Below are positions 34,155 through 44,444 of a stretch of 64,000 bases of DNA, in pieces. Made by a program: the position numbers and the translations under genes. How positions within the stretch are numbered: the stretch's first letter is position 1; every line of letters starts with the position of its first letter. The notes below the pieces were generated by a model that saw only the letters and a program-made list of their open reading frames with translations, ran no database searches and was not told the origin of the DNA. The stretch is taken from positions 6,065,501 through 6,129,500 of the forward strand of contig OW203992.1 of the NCBI GenBank assembly GCA_934047225.1, written 5' to 3'. Source of the stretch: Ypsolopha sequella. Its lineage: Eukaryota; Arthropoda; Insecta; Lepidoptera; Ypsolophidae.

Positions 34155-34543
34155 TTTTCAATGCATGTGCTCGTAAAGGCCCACTTTTTATGCATCAAAA
34201 CCGAACAGAAAGTCGATTATTTTGCCCTAGGGCTTTAATGATTTTTTTTTTTTATTTGTTTGCAATGGTTGGCTAACCTGCCTTTCCTGTATACCATAGA
34301 TGTTATACTTTTTTTTCCACTGTTTAACGGTTCTGGATACAGTCCTTTTGAGCCAATTATAATTTAAAGTTCACAAAATTATATTTGTTTTATTTCCTCA
34401 CACTATGCATTGAAAAACGTAGTATGATACACGGGCGTAAAAGCAATAAATTACTCGGTTACGTTTAAAACACTCGCTACGCTCGTGTTTTAAATCGTCC
34501 TAGTAATTTATTCCTTCTCGCCCTAGTAGCATAAACTACTATT
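34155..34543 (+). repeat. Foldback/HINE-like repeat family, copy E
   Basis: Full-length copy from TTTTTCAATGCATGTGC to GCATAAACTACTATT. Confidence 0.8.
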
Positions 34544-35109
34544 ATGTCTACCCCTCCTCTTCTGGGTACGTTCATAAAAAATCGTTCTACTCGCATTTCA
34601 ATGTTTTTTTTATGTATATCGTAGAATTGGGCATATCATGATCTGCCCAGGCATATTATAATTCAGTTAAAACTACAGGGATTGCCTCACTCCACTCCGG
34701 TTCGCTCCGTTCCTCTTTATTTACATGTAAACCTAACTTGCACCTCCTTGTTTCGCTTGTCATCGCACCTATTTTATTTCTGACTTTTTGGTGAAAGACT
34801 TTCGATTTCATAATTTACATGCCCATGAAATATGTTGAAAGTAATTTCCTCAGAATGAGGAAGGTACAGAGCCACAAATTATCCTTTCCGTTAGCGAAGA
34901 CTGTCACACAGTGAATATAAGAGCCATTTTAGTTTGACCAACTGGATCTGATAAGTTTGTGACTCTGTAATTTCCGATTGATTCGTGACAATCTTAGAAT
35001 ATTCTAAGGTGACGAGAAGGTGACAATCATCTTTTTGGTATATAATTTGTTTTTTTTAATGTTTTTACGGCTCTGGATGCAAGTTCTTTTGAGCCAATCG
35101 TTTTTATTT
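34544..35109. other. Unassigned DNA with a 50-bp fragment of the foldback family
   Basis: 35060-35100 (TTTTTACGGCTCTGGATGCAAG...TTTTGAGCCAATCG) is an internal piece of the family lying just before copy F. No gene. Confidence 0.4.
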
Positions 35110-35505
35110 TATTTCAATGCATGTGCTCGTAAAGGCTCACTTTTTATGCATCAAAACCGGACAGAAAGTCGATTATTTTGCCCTAGGGCTTTGTTATTAT
35201 TATTTTTTTTAATTTGTTTGCAATGGTTGGCTAACCTGCAGATTTTCCTGTGTACCATAGATGTTATACTTTTTTTTCCACTGTTTAACGGCTCTGGATA
35301 CAATCCTTTTGAGCCAATCATAATTTAAAGTTCACAAGATTATATTTGTTTTCATTTCCTCACACTATGCATTGAAAAATGTAGTATGATACACGGGCGT
35401 AAAAGCAATAAATTACTCGGTTACGTTTAAAACACTCGCTACGCTCGTGTTTTAAATCGACCTCGTAATTTATTCCTTTTGGCCCTTGTAGCATAAACTA
35501 CTATT
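35110..35505 (+). repeat. Foldback/HINE-like repeat family, copy F
   Basis: Full-length copy, same ends and internal hairpin as the others. An open frame running across its left edge is an artefact. Confidence 0.8.
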
Positions 35506-36029
35506 ACATCGTTTCATCACTTTTACAATAATATTTTCATTCAATTTACAGTTTATCCATTGTGTTTTTAATATTTTGTGAAAGAGTTGCCATGTTGCCA
35601 TGTAATTTTTTGTATGCATGCCATTTAACATATGATTAATATTTTATAACGAATATGAGACGACGGTTGAAATAGATGTTTTATGCCAGTTTTCGTTTAT
35701 TTTGGCAGATCTGTAAGCAAAACGTACATAACTGTATTTATTGACAGTGTACATAAATAAAGTTAATTCGATAGAAATCCGGTCGTAAACATTGTTACAT
35801 TACATAATTAGTTTGTTATTTCAACTATGGACCAAAATATATTTTATGTGTTAACATTCATTACAACCATGATTTTCTTTGGTACACAAATTAGTGTACT
35901 TTTATTACACAAATATTTATCTTGGTAAATACATACCTAGGTAAATAGTAGGTATCTAAACTAAGGTGAATCGCAGTTTGCGCTTCGAAATTAAATGATT
36001 AGTTAAAGCAGCGTAAATACATGAATGTG
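35506..36029. other. No gene recognised
   Basis: Unassigned AT-rich DNA. Confidence 0.3.
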
Positions 36030-36230
36030 TTTATTTATTTATTTATCAAAAATATTGCACAGCATTACAGATATATCCAATGCGCTGTACAATTTAAAAG
36101 TTAACAATAATTAATAATAATAATATGCATAGGACATTTACAGAAACATACAAAACAACAAAAAGTAGGTAACCAAAATAAAAATACATTTTTTAGCCTA
36201 AAGCTTAGTAATAAGTAATAGCATAGCTTA
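36030..36230 (-). mobile_element. 3' end of the same LINE as at 5.4 kb, reversed
   Basis: TTTATTTATTTATTTATCAA, AATATTGCACAGCATTACAG and TTAGCCTAAAGCTTAGTAA align with 5409-5590. Confidence 0.55.
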
Positions 36231-36527
36231 GTACTTAATAGCATAATTTCTTGTTATTCAAAGAACTATCAATCCGATATCAAAATACATAGTATTTTAT
36301 GCAACTGTGACACAAAGTGAGACACGTTTGCTGTTTGCAAAATACACACGTTGTTGCACGTTGTTTGCACGAGAGTTCCAATGCTAATTATGACCAGTTG
36401 CACACAATATTTATCTACGATCATCAGAAACAATTGCACGAAAATTGAAAAAAAGAACACTCGTCATCAGATACTATAACACTCATAATAACAATCGACA
36501 TCGAAGCCTCCAATTGCAGACGCCTCA

Positions 36528-36756
36528 GACCAATCAGAAGCGAGAGAGTAAAGAGGGCGTGGCTTAAAAAAATAAGACAGACAGGGGATCTATAAAGGCC
36601 GACTTGGGTGAATCATAAAATGATTTGAAAGTAGGATAGAGTCAGAGTTTTTTCACGCGTGCAAAAGAGACGGCATTAGAACAGAATCATAATGTGATTC
36701 ATGCAAAACGGCCTTTTTCTATAGAGGATCAGTTATCGCTTGTGATTGGTTCTCTA
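36528..36756. mobile_element. Imperfect inverted-repeat element
   Basis: GACCAATCAGAAGCGAGAGA, GATCTATAAAGGCCG and GTGAATCATAAAATGATT on the left are mirrored by AGAATCATAATGTGATTC, CGGCCTTTTTCTATAGAGGATC and CGCTTGTGATTGGTTCTC on the right. A diverged MITE. Confidence 0.55.
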
Positions 36757-37200
36757 CTGGTGTTTTAATAAATTTGGCCAATCATAGCGCAGAATTGCGG
36801 TGTTATAATGTAATATTATAACATCGTTCAAACAATGTAGGTACTTTTAAAACCGCTTTTGACTTGAAATAATAAGTTGGTTTAATGGTCTAAGGCTTTT
36901 GACGTTGTAATTACCTTATTTCGATAGCTATATGGGAATAGATAGAAAAAACGGACAGAAATGAAAACTTCATCAGCGCAAGGTTAATAATACGAAATAC
37001 AATATCTCTCTCGCTCCCTTACTCGATTCGAGCCGAGCGTGACGCCTCAGTCTTGTTCAGTGCCCACAAAAGAAGTGATCAGCGCGACTAAAGAAGTTTT
37101 CACTTCAAAAACATTGTATGTTTCCTATATAATAAAAGTCATTTACTGCCTAGATACTTGTTCTGCTACCAGGTAAACATGATTACAAGAAACTCTTTCT
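36757..37200. other. No gene recognised
   Basis: About 36990-37100 is less AT-rich (CTCGATTCGAGCCGAGCGTGA), but there is no coding evidence. Confidence 0.3.
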
Positions 37201-37362
37201 GCGGGTCTACCACGTAATTCTGATTTTCATCAACATCAACTTGAGATTGAAATTTGACGTGCGTGCGACGACGCCCGTCTAACATGCCATCTCTTTTGCA
37301 CGCGTTGAATTTCGCATGCATTTGCTTGAAGTTGATACAAATCAGAATTACGTGGTAGGGCC
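37201..37362. mobile_element. Inverted-repeat MITE, GGGTCTACCRCGTAATT family, copy 2
   Basis: GCGGGTCTACCACGTAATTC to GAATTACGTGGTAGGGCCGC. Nearly identical body to 15803-15968. Confidence 0.8.
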
Positions 37363-37391
37363 GCTGATTCGTTATTTCGAGTATGGAGCTC

Positions 37392-37520
37392 ACCGTGTTT
37401 AGTTTTTTATTTTCCCGAATTTTGAATTTGGAAAACGCCGTGCCGCTCCAGCCAGTCATCTCGCGACCATGGCACATGTAACTCCCGAAAATTGGGGAGA
37501 ATATAAAAACTAAACACGGT
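37392..37520. repeat. Inverted repeat, ACCGTGTTTAGTTTTTTATTTTC arms
   Basis: ACCGTGTTTAGTTTTTTATT...CCGAATTTT is mirrored by AAAATTGGGGAGAATATAAAAACTAAACACGGT. A MITE-like hairpin whose loop is GC-rich. Confidence 0.65.
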
Positions 37521-37560
37521 AAGTACTGTACTCCTAATGATGCATACAGTGACCGTGTAA

Positions 37561-38234
37561 GCACAGTATAAGGAAAAGGAAGCAGTATTATGACTGGGGA
37601 GTGTCCTTGAAATAAATACCTACGGCCGCTCGATACGCAAACACGCACTAGGGCTGCCCCGTGGACAGTGACTGTTTGTTGCGTTACGTTTTTGTCAGGA
37701 TTTAATCATTTCACCACAATTTGTCAAGGTTGATTTCAGTGCATAAATCGTTAAAAGGTAACAAAAATACGAAAGAGGTGTGTCAGGATCGTAATTGATG
37801 GTAGTCTACAATTTCTTCAAGACTTTTAGGAATTTTCCAGATATTATTCAGTAGTTGAGCCGATTAAAATTTTAAATGCAACATATATAAAATGAAAGAG
37901 GTGTGTTCGGAGCGTAGCAGATTTTAGCTTACAATCCTTTTAAGGCTTACTAGAATAGTTTTACCTTGCTGTCTGAGTTGGTAATTTAAAAAACGTTAAT
38001 CCTGGTTGCGATAAAGGTGTATTGCAACATCCGTACACTGAACAATTAGCATGATAGCTACGTGCCATAATTTACGTAAAAAATTTACGCGGGAGCGTCT
38101 CAAAGATTTAGCGAGCGTACGTAACTAAGGCACAACTGCGACTGCCGCCCCCCGAAGCCCCCGAGATTTCGAAGCGCGTCGTTTCGGGCCGTTTCTATGA
38201 AGACATAATACTGCTTCCTTTTCCTTATACTGTG
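37561..38234. repeat. Interval bounded by about 31-bp inverted arms
   Basis: CACAGTATAAGGAAAAGGAAG...CAGTATTATG at 37562-37592 is inverted at 38204-38234. In between, GAAAGAGGTGTGTCAGGATCGTA (near 37771) and GAAAGAGGTGTGTTCGGAGCGTA (near 37897) are two worn copies of a LINE 3' segment also seen at 47658. No gene. Confidence 0.5.
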
Positions 38235-39223
38235 ATGCAAGTTAAAAATCTTATCTATGTAGTTCTCACAGACATGTCATGCAACAGAAAGGACGGCAAT
38301 AGAGCGGATACCTATTCTAACCTAGTTTTTGGATAGATTTCGTTCTACAGTTCGGCCAGTACGGAAGGCGAGCTTACACTTGCACAGTATCCTGCCGCGG
38401 GCCTAACGTCAAAACTACAATTTATTACAATAACTAGCCTTTCGCCCTCGGCTCCGCCCGCGTTTTGTCAATTTTTGACCCGTTTTCAAGTTAGTCGTTA
38501 TTCATCAACAGCTTTGACCAGAGGCACTACGATGATTTCTATTCTTTTCTATTGTGTATTTTTATTTTTTATTTTGTGTTTTTGTTTTTTTGTTGATAAT
38601 AAATTGTATTATGTTTAAGTTAGTAGCAACACTATCGTCTTAGATTAGTCCTGTAAAGGTAGATGTAAGTTGAATAAATAAATAAATAAAATGATAATAA
38701 ATAAAACAGCATCTAAATCCCTTGACTGGTTCTCGAGTTAAATCGGAACATACATACAGACAGACAGACACAGAAAAATCGTAGTTTTGGCCTCAGTAGG
38801 TACAATAATAATTTGAAATTATTAATCAGGCGAATAAAAATATAATTAGCGGCTTCAAGTGTCCGGAATAAATACCAAAGTGTGCGACTAAAAATACTGG
38901 GCGAATTTAAAGTAGGAAACCGAAAATATTTAACCAAAATTCAAAAAGTGTTAGTTTACTAGTTCAAATGTTCACTAAAATAGAAAATTGTTCGTCTGAG
39001 AATTATTCATTCAACTCAACTCAAATATGTACTTTTAAGTCGCCGCGCCGTTTTCAACATTTTTGTTCGCCCACAGTCTTTTAGTATACCTATAGGTATA
39101 TTCAGTATTTGTAACACCTTAAATTTCAATGTATATTGGCTTGTTTAAATACTACCCAACAATAATAAGTAATAACCCATTTCATGTAAAATTTCGCAAA
39201 AATATTCATTGTACAGACACGAC
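38235..39223. other. Repeat fragments; LINE-type 3' end at about 38515-38690
   Basis: 38425-38465 has ACTAGCCTTTCGCCCTCGGCTCCGCCCGCG (repeat end). 38515-38690 ends GTAAAGGTAGATGTAAGTTGAATAAATAAATAAATAAA (LINE 3' end). The remainder is unassigned. Confidence 0.45.
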
Positions 39224-39538
39224 TTTTTAGGGTTCCGTACCCAAAGGGTAACCAATGGGACCCTATTACTAAGACTCCGCTATCCGTCTGTTTGTCCATC
39301 TGTCTGTCCGTCTGTCATCAGGCTGTATCTCATGAACCGTGATAGTAAGACAGTTGAAATTTTCACAGATTATGTATTTCTGTTGCCGCTATAACAACAA
39401 ATACTAAAAAACAGAATCAAATAAATATTTAAGGGAGCTCATATGCAACAGACATGTTTTTTTCGTTTTTATAGATAATGGCGTACCATCCGTAGAACAC
39501 TTCGTGTGTGAGTCCGACTCGCACTTGGCCGGTTTTTT
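39224..39538 (+). repeat. Short AGGGTTCCGTA...GCACTTGGCCGG(T)n element
   Basis: Complete ends plus the diagnostic interior: GACTCCGCTATCCGTCTGT, GGCTGTATCTCATGAACCGTG, TTGAAATTTTCACAGAT and TGTTGCCGCTATAACAACAAA. A close relative lies at 60955-61206. Confidence 0.75.
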
Positions 39539-39788
39539 ATTACTTTAGTAGGTATAAAAGACAAGTATTAACGTAGGGTCAGGGGCGTTGATCAGGCAAC
39601 GAACCCAGAACCCAGACCGCAGGGACGGAGGGCTGCGGTCGATTCAACCTTATATCACTTGTCACCGGCGGCGCGGCGATTCGTTTGGTTTGGTAATCAT
39701 AATGTAGGGCATCTAAGTATGTTTGTTTACTATCTATTATACTATTTTAGATATACTATAATATATAAATAAAAAAGTATTTATTAGT

Positions 39789-39831
39789 TTCGAAATATAT
39801 TTCGACCAACTTGTGGCCGTCGTCAGTCGAA
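39789..39831 (-). ncRNA. Hammerhead ribozyme motif, left arm
   Basis: On the minus strand: TTCGA (stem I), CTGACGA, an extra C, GGCC (loop ACAAGTT) GGTC, GAAA, TATATT and TCGAA (stem I). All core elements are present: CTGANGA, GAAA and an A-U pair followed by a non-G at the predicted cut, before TCGAA. The tiny stem III is typical of hammerheads of Penelope-like elements, which may act as dimers. Same strand as the RT gene. Confidence 0.7.
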
Positions 39832-39882
39832 TAATTAAATAAATGTTTATTTAAACTTGGTAAATAAACATTTATTTAATTA

Positions 39883-39925
39883 TTCGACTGACGACGGCCA
39901 CAAGTTGGCCGAAATATATTTCGAA
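39883..39925 (+). ncRNA. Hammerhead ribozyme motif, right arm
   Basis: TTCGA, CTGACGA, C, GGCC (ACAAGTT) GGCC, GAAA, TATATT, TCGAA. Predicted cleavage is after 39920. It differs from the left-arm motif only by the wobble base in stem II. Orientation is opposite to the RT gene. Confidence 0.7.
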
Positions 39926-40129
39926 ACTAATAAATACTTTTTCATTTATACATTATAATATATCTAAAACAATAAAAGGTCAAAAAAGGCTTAAAAACAT
40001 TATTTATTCATCTATAAATTATTTAATTATAATTAAGTAATAAAATATAATGTTACCATTCGGCTTTTCTTTATAAATATTGATATATATAGTTGTTTTT
40101 TTATAAATTATACACAGTAATTAATATGG

Positions 40130-40171
40130 GCAAGATATATTTCGAGTCCTTTTGGACTCGGCATCAGTTGC
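40130..40171 (-). ncRNA. Hammerhead-like ribozyme beside the Penelope-like ORF
   Basis: On the minus strand: GCAA (stem I), CTGATGC, C, GAGTCC (loop AAAA) GGACTC, GAAA, TATATC and TTGC (stem I). Stem II is six perfect pairs and the predicted cut follows a C, the most favourable base. The last core A of CTGANGA is C here, so activity may be reduced. It starts about 70 nt after the stop codon, where Penelope-like elements are known to carry ribozymes in their terminal repeats. Confidence 0.7.
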
Positions 40172-40241
40172 TTTGACAATAGATTGACAATAGATATGAC
40201 ATTAAATATAAAAGACAATTATTATTATTTTTTTTTGTGTT

Positions 40242-42998
40242 TTAGTGTTGTTTGTTAAGGCCTGGTCCAAAGTGGGCACCAAGCGACCAGATGAATGAGG
40301 ATTCCCACGTGCGAAGCTGAATATCTGTGAGTGCCGGGTGAAATGACTTAATGATGCGAACTGTGAAACAATGGTTGAAAGGCGAATTGTGAGTGCGTGT
40401 GTGGGTTGGTATTGGTAGAGTGTTGTTGTTCATAGAGTCACATGTGTGGCGATGTTGGTTGATGCGTATGTGGAGTGCGTTTTTGGTCTCACCTACATAG
40501 AAAGCCGGGCAATGTCGGCATTCTAAGAGGTAGATGCAGTTGCTTGTCTTGCATGTTGTGTTTCTTTGTGCATGTAGAGGTTTTTGTGTGTGGTGAGTGT
40601 TTATGAGTGGGTTTGTGTTGATGATAGAGCAGGTTTTGCATCGTGGCCGCCGACATGGTGTTGTGCCTGTGCTTGTGGTGTTGATGTTTTGTAGAATAGC
40701 TTTTGTTTTGTTTAGGATGGATTTTATGTTAGCATTTTGTCTGTAGCAGATTGGTGGGTTCTGTGGTAGCAAATCTTTCGTTTCATCGTTTTGGTTGAGG
40801 ATGGGGAGACTATCTTGGATGAGGCTTTTAAGTTTATGACTACCATCGAAATATGTGGTGGTAAGTTTTAGTTGGTTTGTGTAGTTTTTGTGTTTAGTGT
40901 TGTTGTTATGGTATCTCGGTCTGTGGTAAATGTGTTTTCGTAGGAAGTTGTCTGGGTAATTTCGTTTTAGTAGTCCTGTGTGAATTTTGTTTTGAAAGGA
41001 GTTGAGTGTTTTTTCGGTGTTGCATATACGACGACCACGGAGCGAGAGTGCATATGGGATGGATTGTTTAATGTGAGCGGGATGGCAGCTGTTGTAGTGT
41101 AAGTATTGTAATTTATTCGTTGGTTTGAAATGGACAGATGTAATGATTTTGTTTTCGTTGCTGAGGGTGAGGTCGACGTCCAGAAATGTGATTTGGTGTG
41201 GTGAAATGATATGAGTGAATTTTAATGTGCTATGGTTGTTGAGTCTCGTGATGAAGTCTGTCAGTGAGTCGTATCCGTGTGGCCATATGATGAATATGTC
41301 ATCAATAAATCTTTTCCAGACCAGAGGTTTGAGGCGTTCGGATTCAAGGAAACTGTTTTCTATGGATGCCAAAAACAAGTTTGCGTAACCGGGGGCCATT
41401 CTAGTTCCCATTGCGGTTCCTTTGATTTGGTGATAGTATTTGTTTTGGAAGGTGAAGTAGTTGTTTTTGAGGATGATTTCTGCTAATTTAACAATGAAGT
41501 CTGTGGATGGTTGATGAGGTGGAGGGCGGTTATTTAAGTGAATACGTAAAGTGGTAAGGCCAGCATCATGTGGGATATTTGTATACAATGAAATCGCATC
41601 TATGGTGACAAGAAGGAGTGGTTCGTGATGAGGCAGTTGAAGGGAGTGAATGATTTCTAGGAAATGGTTGGAATCTTTTATGTGAGATGGAAGATTTTTA
41701 ACTAATGGTTGAAGGATGTCATCTACAAATGCTGAGATTCGTTCCGTTGGTGCATCGTGCGATGCCACAATTGGTCGGCCTGGGTTGTTTGTCTTATGTA
41801 TTTTTGGGAGCATATAGAATTGGGGTGTTTTTGGATGGCCCGGCAGCATGAGAATTTTGTCAGTTTCTGATAATCCCTCGCTCGCGCCCGTGGTCTGGAG
41901 CAGATCATTGATGATTTCAACGACCTGATCGCATTGGTCGCTTGGTGTTGGTGAGTAAAATTCGAGATTCGACAGTTGTCGCATGCCTTCTGCAACATAG
42001 TCATTCATGTTTAAAATTACTGTTGAGGAGCCCTTATCTGCGGGTAGGATGATAATTTCTTCATTAGTTCGTAATTTTTTGAGAGATTTTTCTTCTTCTT
42101 GGGTGAGGTTTTGATTTGTTGACTGAAGATTATTTATATAGTTTTGGTCCGATAATTTAGTAAGAATAGTTTTCATAAAAATTTCGATCGGATGCCAAGA
42201 GGGTAATGGTGGGGGTTCATTATTGCTGGGCTGCTTGAATTTTTTGAGTGAGTTATGTATGTTTTGGTTAGTGCTGGGTGTGTGTGTTTTCCAGTAGTGT
42301 TTCCACTTGAGGTTTCTTCCAAAGTTGATAAAATCATTAAGCAGTTTTATTTGGTCAATTCTTTTGGTCGGGCAGAATGAAAGGCCTTTGCTCAACAGTT
42401 TTTTGTCGGCTGAGGTGAGTTTCAGTGATGATAAATTGACTACTATGTTTTCTTCGGTATCATTTTCAATGTTTTCTGTGCTGTGGATTATTGGTGGAGG
42501 AGGGATGCAGAAGGGATGGATTAGATTAGTTGGAGTCAGGTTAAGCCCGTTAGGAATATTAATTTGACATGTACTGATAGGTAAATTAACGTTTTTGTTT
42601 TTGTAATATAATTTCAGCTTTTGAAGTTTTTGCGATAGTCTGACATCTTCTCGTCTCAGTTGGGTGTTGGCATTTAGTATGATATCTTGAATTTGTAAAA
42701 ATAAGTGCGGAAAAGCAATAAGGCTTACTTTTAGCAGGTTATCAAGGCTATTTTTTTCGTGGGTACACAGGCATAAATATTGGTTGCATAGCATTTGTGT
42801 GGTGTGAAGGGCATTTATAAAATTAAAAGTTTCCATATTCTTTCTGATTAATGTAGGCATTGTGTGAAGTGGTATTTTTTGGACCAGACCTTTTGGTGCA
42901 GCACCGATTACCAAACATTTTTGGAGATACCTTACGTGATTGTGATATTGTGCTAACTTTTTGGTGGAGCTCTTGATTTTGTTAAGGATTTCTATCAT
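40242..42998 (-). CDS. Penelope-like element reverse transcriptase with GIY-YIG endonuclease
   Basis: A 918-residue protein with no stop or frameshift. It copies the element's RNA into DNA at a nicked target. The N-terminal ~300 residues are lysine- and asparagine-rich with no clear motif. Reverse transcriptase follows: LPADKGSSTVIL (318-329), PKIHK (398-402, a Penelope signature), TIDAISLYTNIPH with the catalytic Asp at 467, GTAMGTRMAPGYANLFL (527-543), and FIDD (564-567, the catalytic pair), then TFLDVDL (604-610). A Cys cluster PCRRPRCKTC (781-790) links to a GIY-YIG-type nuclease: CIYLLECRHC (821-830), YVGETK (834-839), R845 and the metal-binding Glu 899 (TWES). All key residues are present, so the enzyme may be functional. 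The Cys linker suggests the Neptune/Poseidon groups, but that placement is tentative. The ATG at 42998 is the first in frame. A hammerhead motif follows the stop codon. Confidence 0.95.
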   Translation of the reverse strand: MIEILNKIKSSTKKLAQYHNHVRYLQKCLVIGAAPKGLVQKIPLHTMPTLIRKNMETFNFINALHTTQMLCNQYLCLCTHEKNSLDNLLKVSLIAFPHLFLQIQDIILNANTQLRREDVRLSQKLQKLKLYYKNKNVNLPISTCQINIPNGLNLTPTNLIHPFCIPPPPIIHSTENIENDTEENIVVNLSSLKLTSADKKLLSKGLSFCPTKRIDQIKLLNDFINFGRNLKWKHYWKTHTPSTNQNIHNSLKKFKQPSNNEPPPLPSWHPIEIFMKTILTKLSDQNYINNLQSTNQNLTQEEEKSLKKLRTNEEIIILPADKGSSTVILNMNDYVAEGMRQLSNLEFYSPTPSDQCDQVVEIINDLLQTTGASEGLSETDKILMLPGHPKTPQFYMLPKIHKTNNPGRPIVASHDAPTERISAFVDDILQPLVKNLPSHIKDSNHFLEIIHSLQLPHHEPLLLVTIDAISLYTNIPHDAGLTTLRIHLNNRPPPHQPSTDFIVKLAEIILKNNYFTFQNKYYHQIKGTAMGTRMAPGYANLFLASIENSFLESERLKPLVWKRFIDDIFIIWPHGYDSLTDFITRLNNHSTLKFTHIISPHQITFLDVDLTLSNENKIITSVHFKPTNKLQYLHYNSCHPAHIKQSIPYALSLRGRRICNTEKTLNSFQNKIHTGLLKRNYPDNFLRKHIYHRPRYHNNNTKHKNYTNQLKLTTTYFDGSHKLKSLIQDSLPILNQNDETKDLLPQNPPICYRQNANIKSILNKTKAILQNINTTSTGTTPCRRPRCKTCSIINTNPLINTHHTQKPLHAQRNTTCKTSNCIYLLECRHCPAFYVGETKNALHIRINQHRHTCDSMNNNTLPIPTHTRTHNSPFNHCFTVRIIKSFHPALTDIQLRTWESSFIWSLGAHFGPGLNKQH

Positions 42999-43680
42999 TG
43001 TCTATTTTGTAACAAGCAAAGTTCTGACATTGACAAGTCTTTTCAGGTTATTGTATCAATATAAAGTTTTTTTGGAAAATGTGTAGATAAAAGTGTTATA
43101 AAAGAGACAAAAGGTGGTATAAATGTTTGGTATCGAGTTCAGAGCTGTCAATAAATAGTATTCTAAAAAATGTAAACAAGATCTGTCCATACAATCTTCT
43201 TTTTTCGTTATTTTTCAGATTTCCAGTTTCTATGGGTTGAGGTTTGTTGAGATTTGATTCCTGGTCTCAAAGATGAAATTGTGGCTGAAGGCCACATCCT
43301 TTTTATATAAATATATCTTTTTTAAGTTATTTATGGTTTTTTGTTATATCTTCTAGATTTTTGATCTTCTTTGGCAATTAAATCTGAAGTTCTGTAACTG
43401 AAATTAGCGTTTACTTTAATCTTGACGATGCTTTTAAGTAACTACTAATATCTGTGTCAAAAAATACATGAATATATCAAAAACTGTGGATAAATATGTG
43501 AGTACAAAAATTTTAAAGAACAAAAACTACATTGTAAGTCAGACAAGCAATTATTTGTAAATTGGAATAAAAATATAACATAAAAATGTGCCGTTAGTAA
43601 CTGTGGCAATATAAAATTTTGTAAAACAGTTACCAACGCCTTCTTTGAGTTATACTTCAATACAAATCATTAATTGAACG
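42999..43680. other. Probable 5' region of the Penelope-like element, then unassigned DNA
   Basis: No gene. I looked here for an upstream hammerhead copy, expected if both terminal repeats were intact, and did not see CTGANGA...GAAA on either strand. TGTGGCTGAAGGCCACA (about 43270-43286) is a short hairpin. Confidence 0.4.
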
Positions 43681-44061
43681 AGTGAGGGAAGCGAGCGAAG
43701 TTCTCAGAGTCTACTTGAACAATCCGGCATTTGTATGTATGTTTGTTCAACGATAACTCGAGTATCGTTCATCTGGACATCATGAAATTTGGTAGGCGAG
43801 TAAATGAGACAAAAAGATTTTTTAGTTTCTGGCTACATGTTCAAGTTCCGCCTACTTTCTGTAATTGTGCAATAATTAACATATTAGTGTTAGTTTGCAC
43901 TTCATGGTATGCGTAAGCAAATATGAGTATGAGTGCTATTATGCATATTGTTTTAGTTTGGTATGAGTATGGTGTGAGCAAATTATGTGGAGGGAAAGCG
44001 GCGACACATAAACTCGGACAAATACAGTGAGTATGTGATGAAGGCACATCTTCCGGATATC
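43681..44061. repeat. Diverged interspersed repeat, GAGTGAGGGAAGCGAGCGAAG block
   Basis: Contains GAGTGAGGGAAGCGAGCGAAGTTCT and CATCTGGACATCATGAAATTTGGTAGG, wording typical of moth intergenic repeats. No coding evidence. Confidence 0.4.
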
Positions 44062-44327
44062 TACAAGGTGACTTTTTGATCATCGTCCAAATTCATACTG
44101 GAGGCTTGATAAGTGATCAGTATCTTGAATCAGTAACAATTTTTGTGAAATTCGTAAAATGAAATTTTGGCTTTCCATATAAATTCAGTTCCAGTCCCGA
44201 GTGAATCACTATGGGGAGTCGAAATTTCATTTTACGAATTTCACCAAAATTGTTATTGATCCATGATACTGATCACTTACCAAGCCACCAGTATGAATTT
44301 GGACGATGATCAAAAAGTCACCTTGTA
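44062..44327. mobile_element. TA-flanked long-TIR MITE, copy 3
   Basis: TACAAGGTGACTTTTTGATC to AAAAAGTCACCTTGTA. The best preserved of three copies, with inverted arms exceeding 60 bp and TA at both borders. Confidence 0.85.
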
Positions 44328-44444
44328 TGTTCTATACCATTGGCTAAATAATAGAAGCTTTTACGCTGTATAAGGTGAAAAATAAATCGCCCGAATTCCT
44401 ATGGGAGGTTCAATTGTGTAGGTGGACTTTACACGATGAATCCC

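Larger units (their letters stand above)
39748..39968. repeat. About 220-bp inverted repeat carrying two facing hammerhead motifs
   Basis: About 105-bp arms (39748-39853 and 39861-39968) with a 7-base spacer AACTTGG. They match from TTTAGATATACTATAATATA through TAAACATTTATTTAATTATTC, with a few differences only. Each arm carries a full hammerhead-like core in opposite directions. It lies about 270 bp beyond the 3' end of the Penelope-like ORF and may be the joined, inverted terminal repeats of such elements. Confidence 0.8.

Noticed and set aside
37166..37648. 160-codon minus-strand open frame
   Set aside because: It runs through the MITE at 37201-37362 and the hairpin at 37392-37520. The residues show no domain and the translation of a known repeat explains it.
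42999..43340. Upstream hammerhead copy expected in a 5' terminal repeat of the PLE
   Set aside because: No CTGANGA...GAAA arrangement was found on either strand, so the 5' repeat is missing or strongly diverged.
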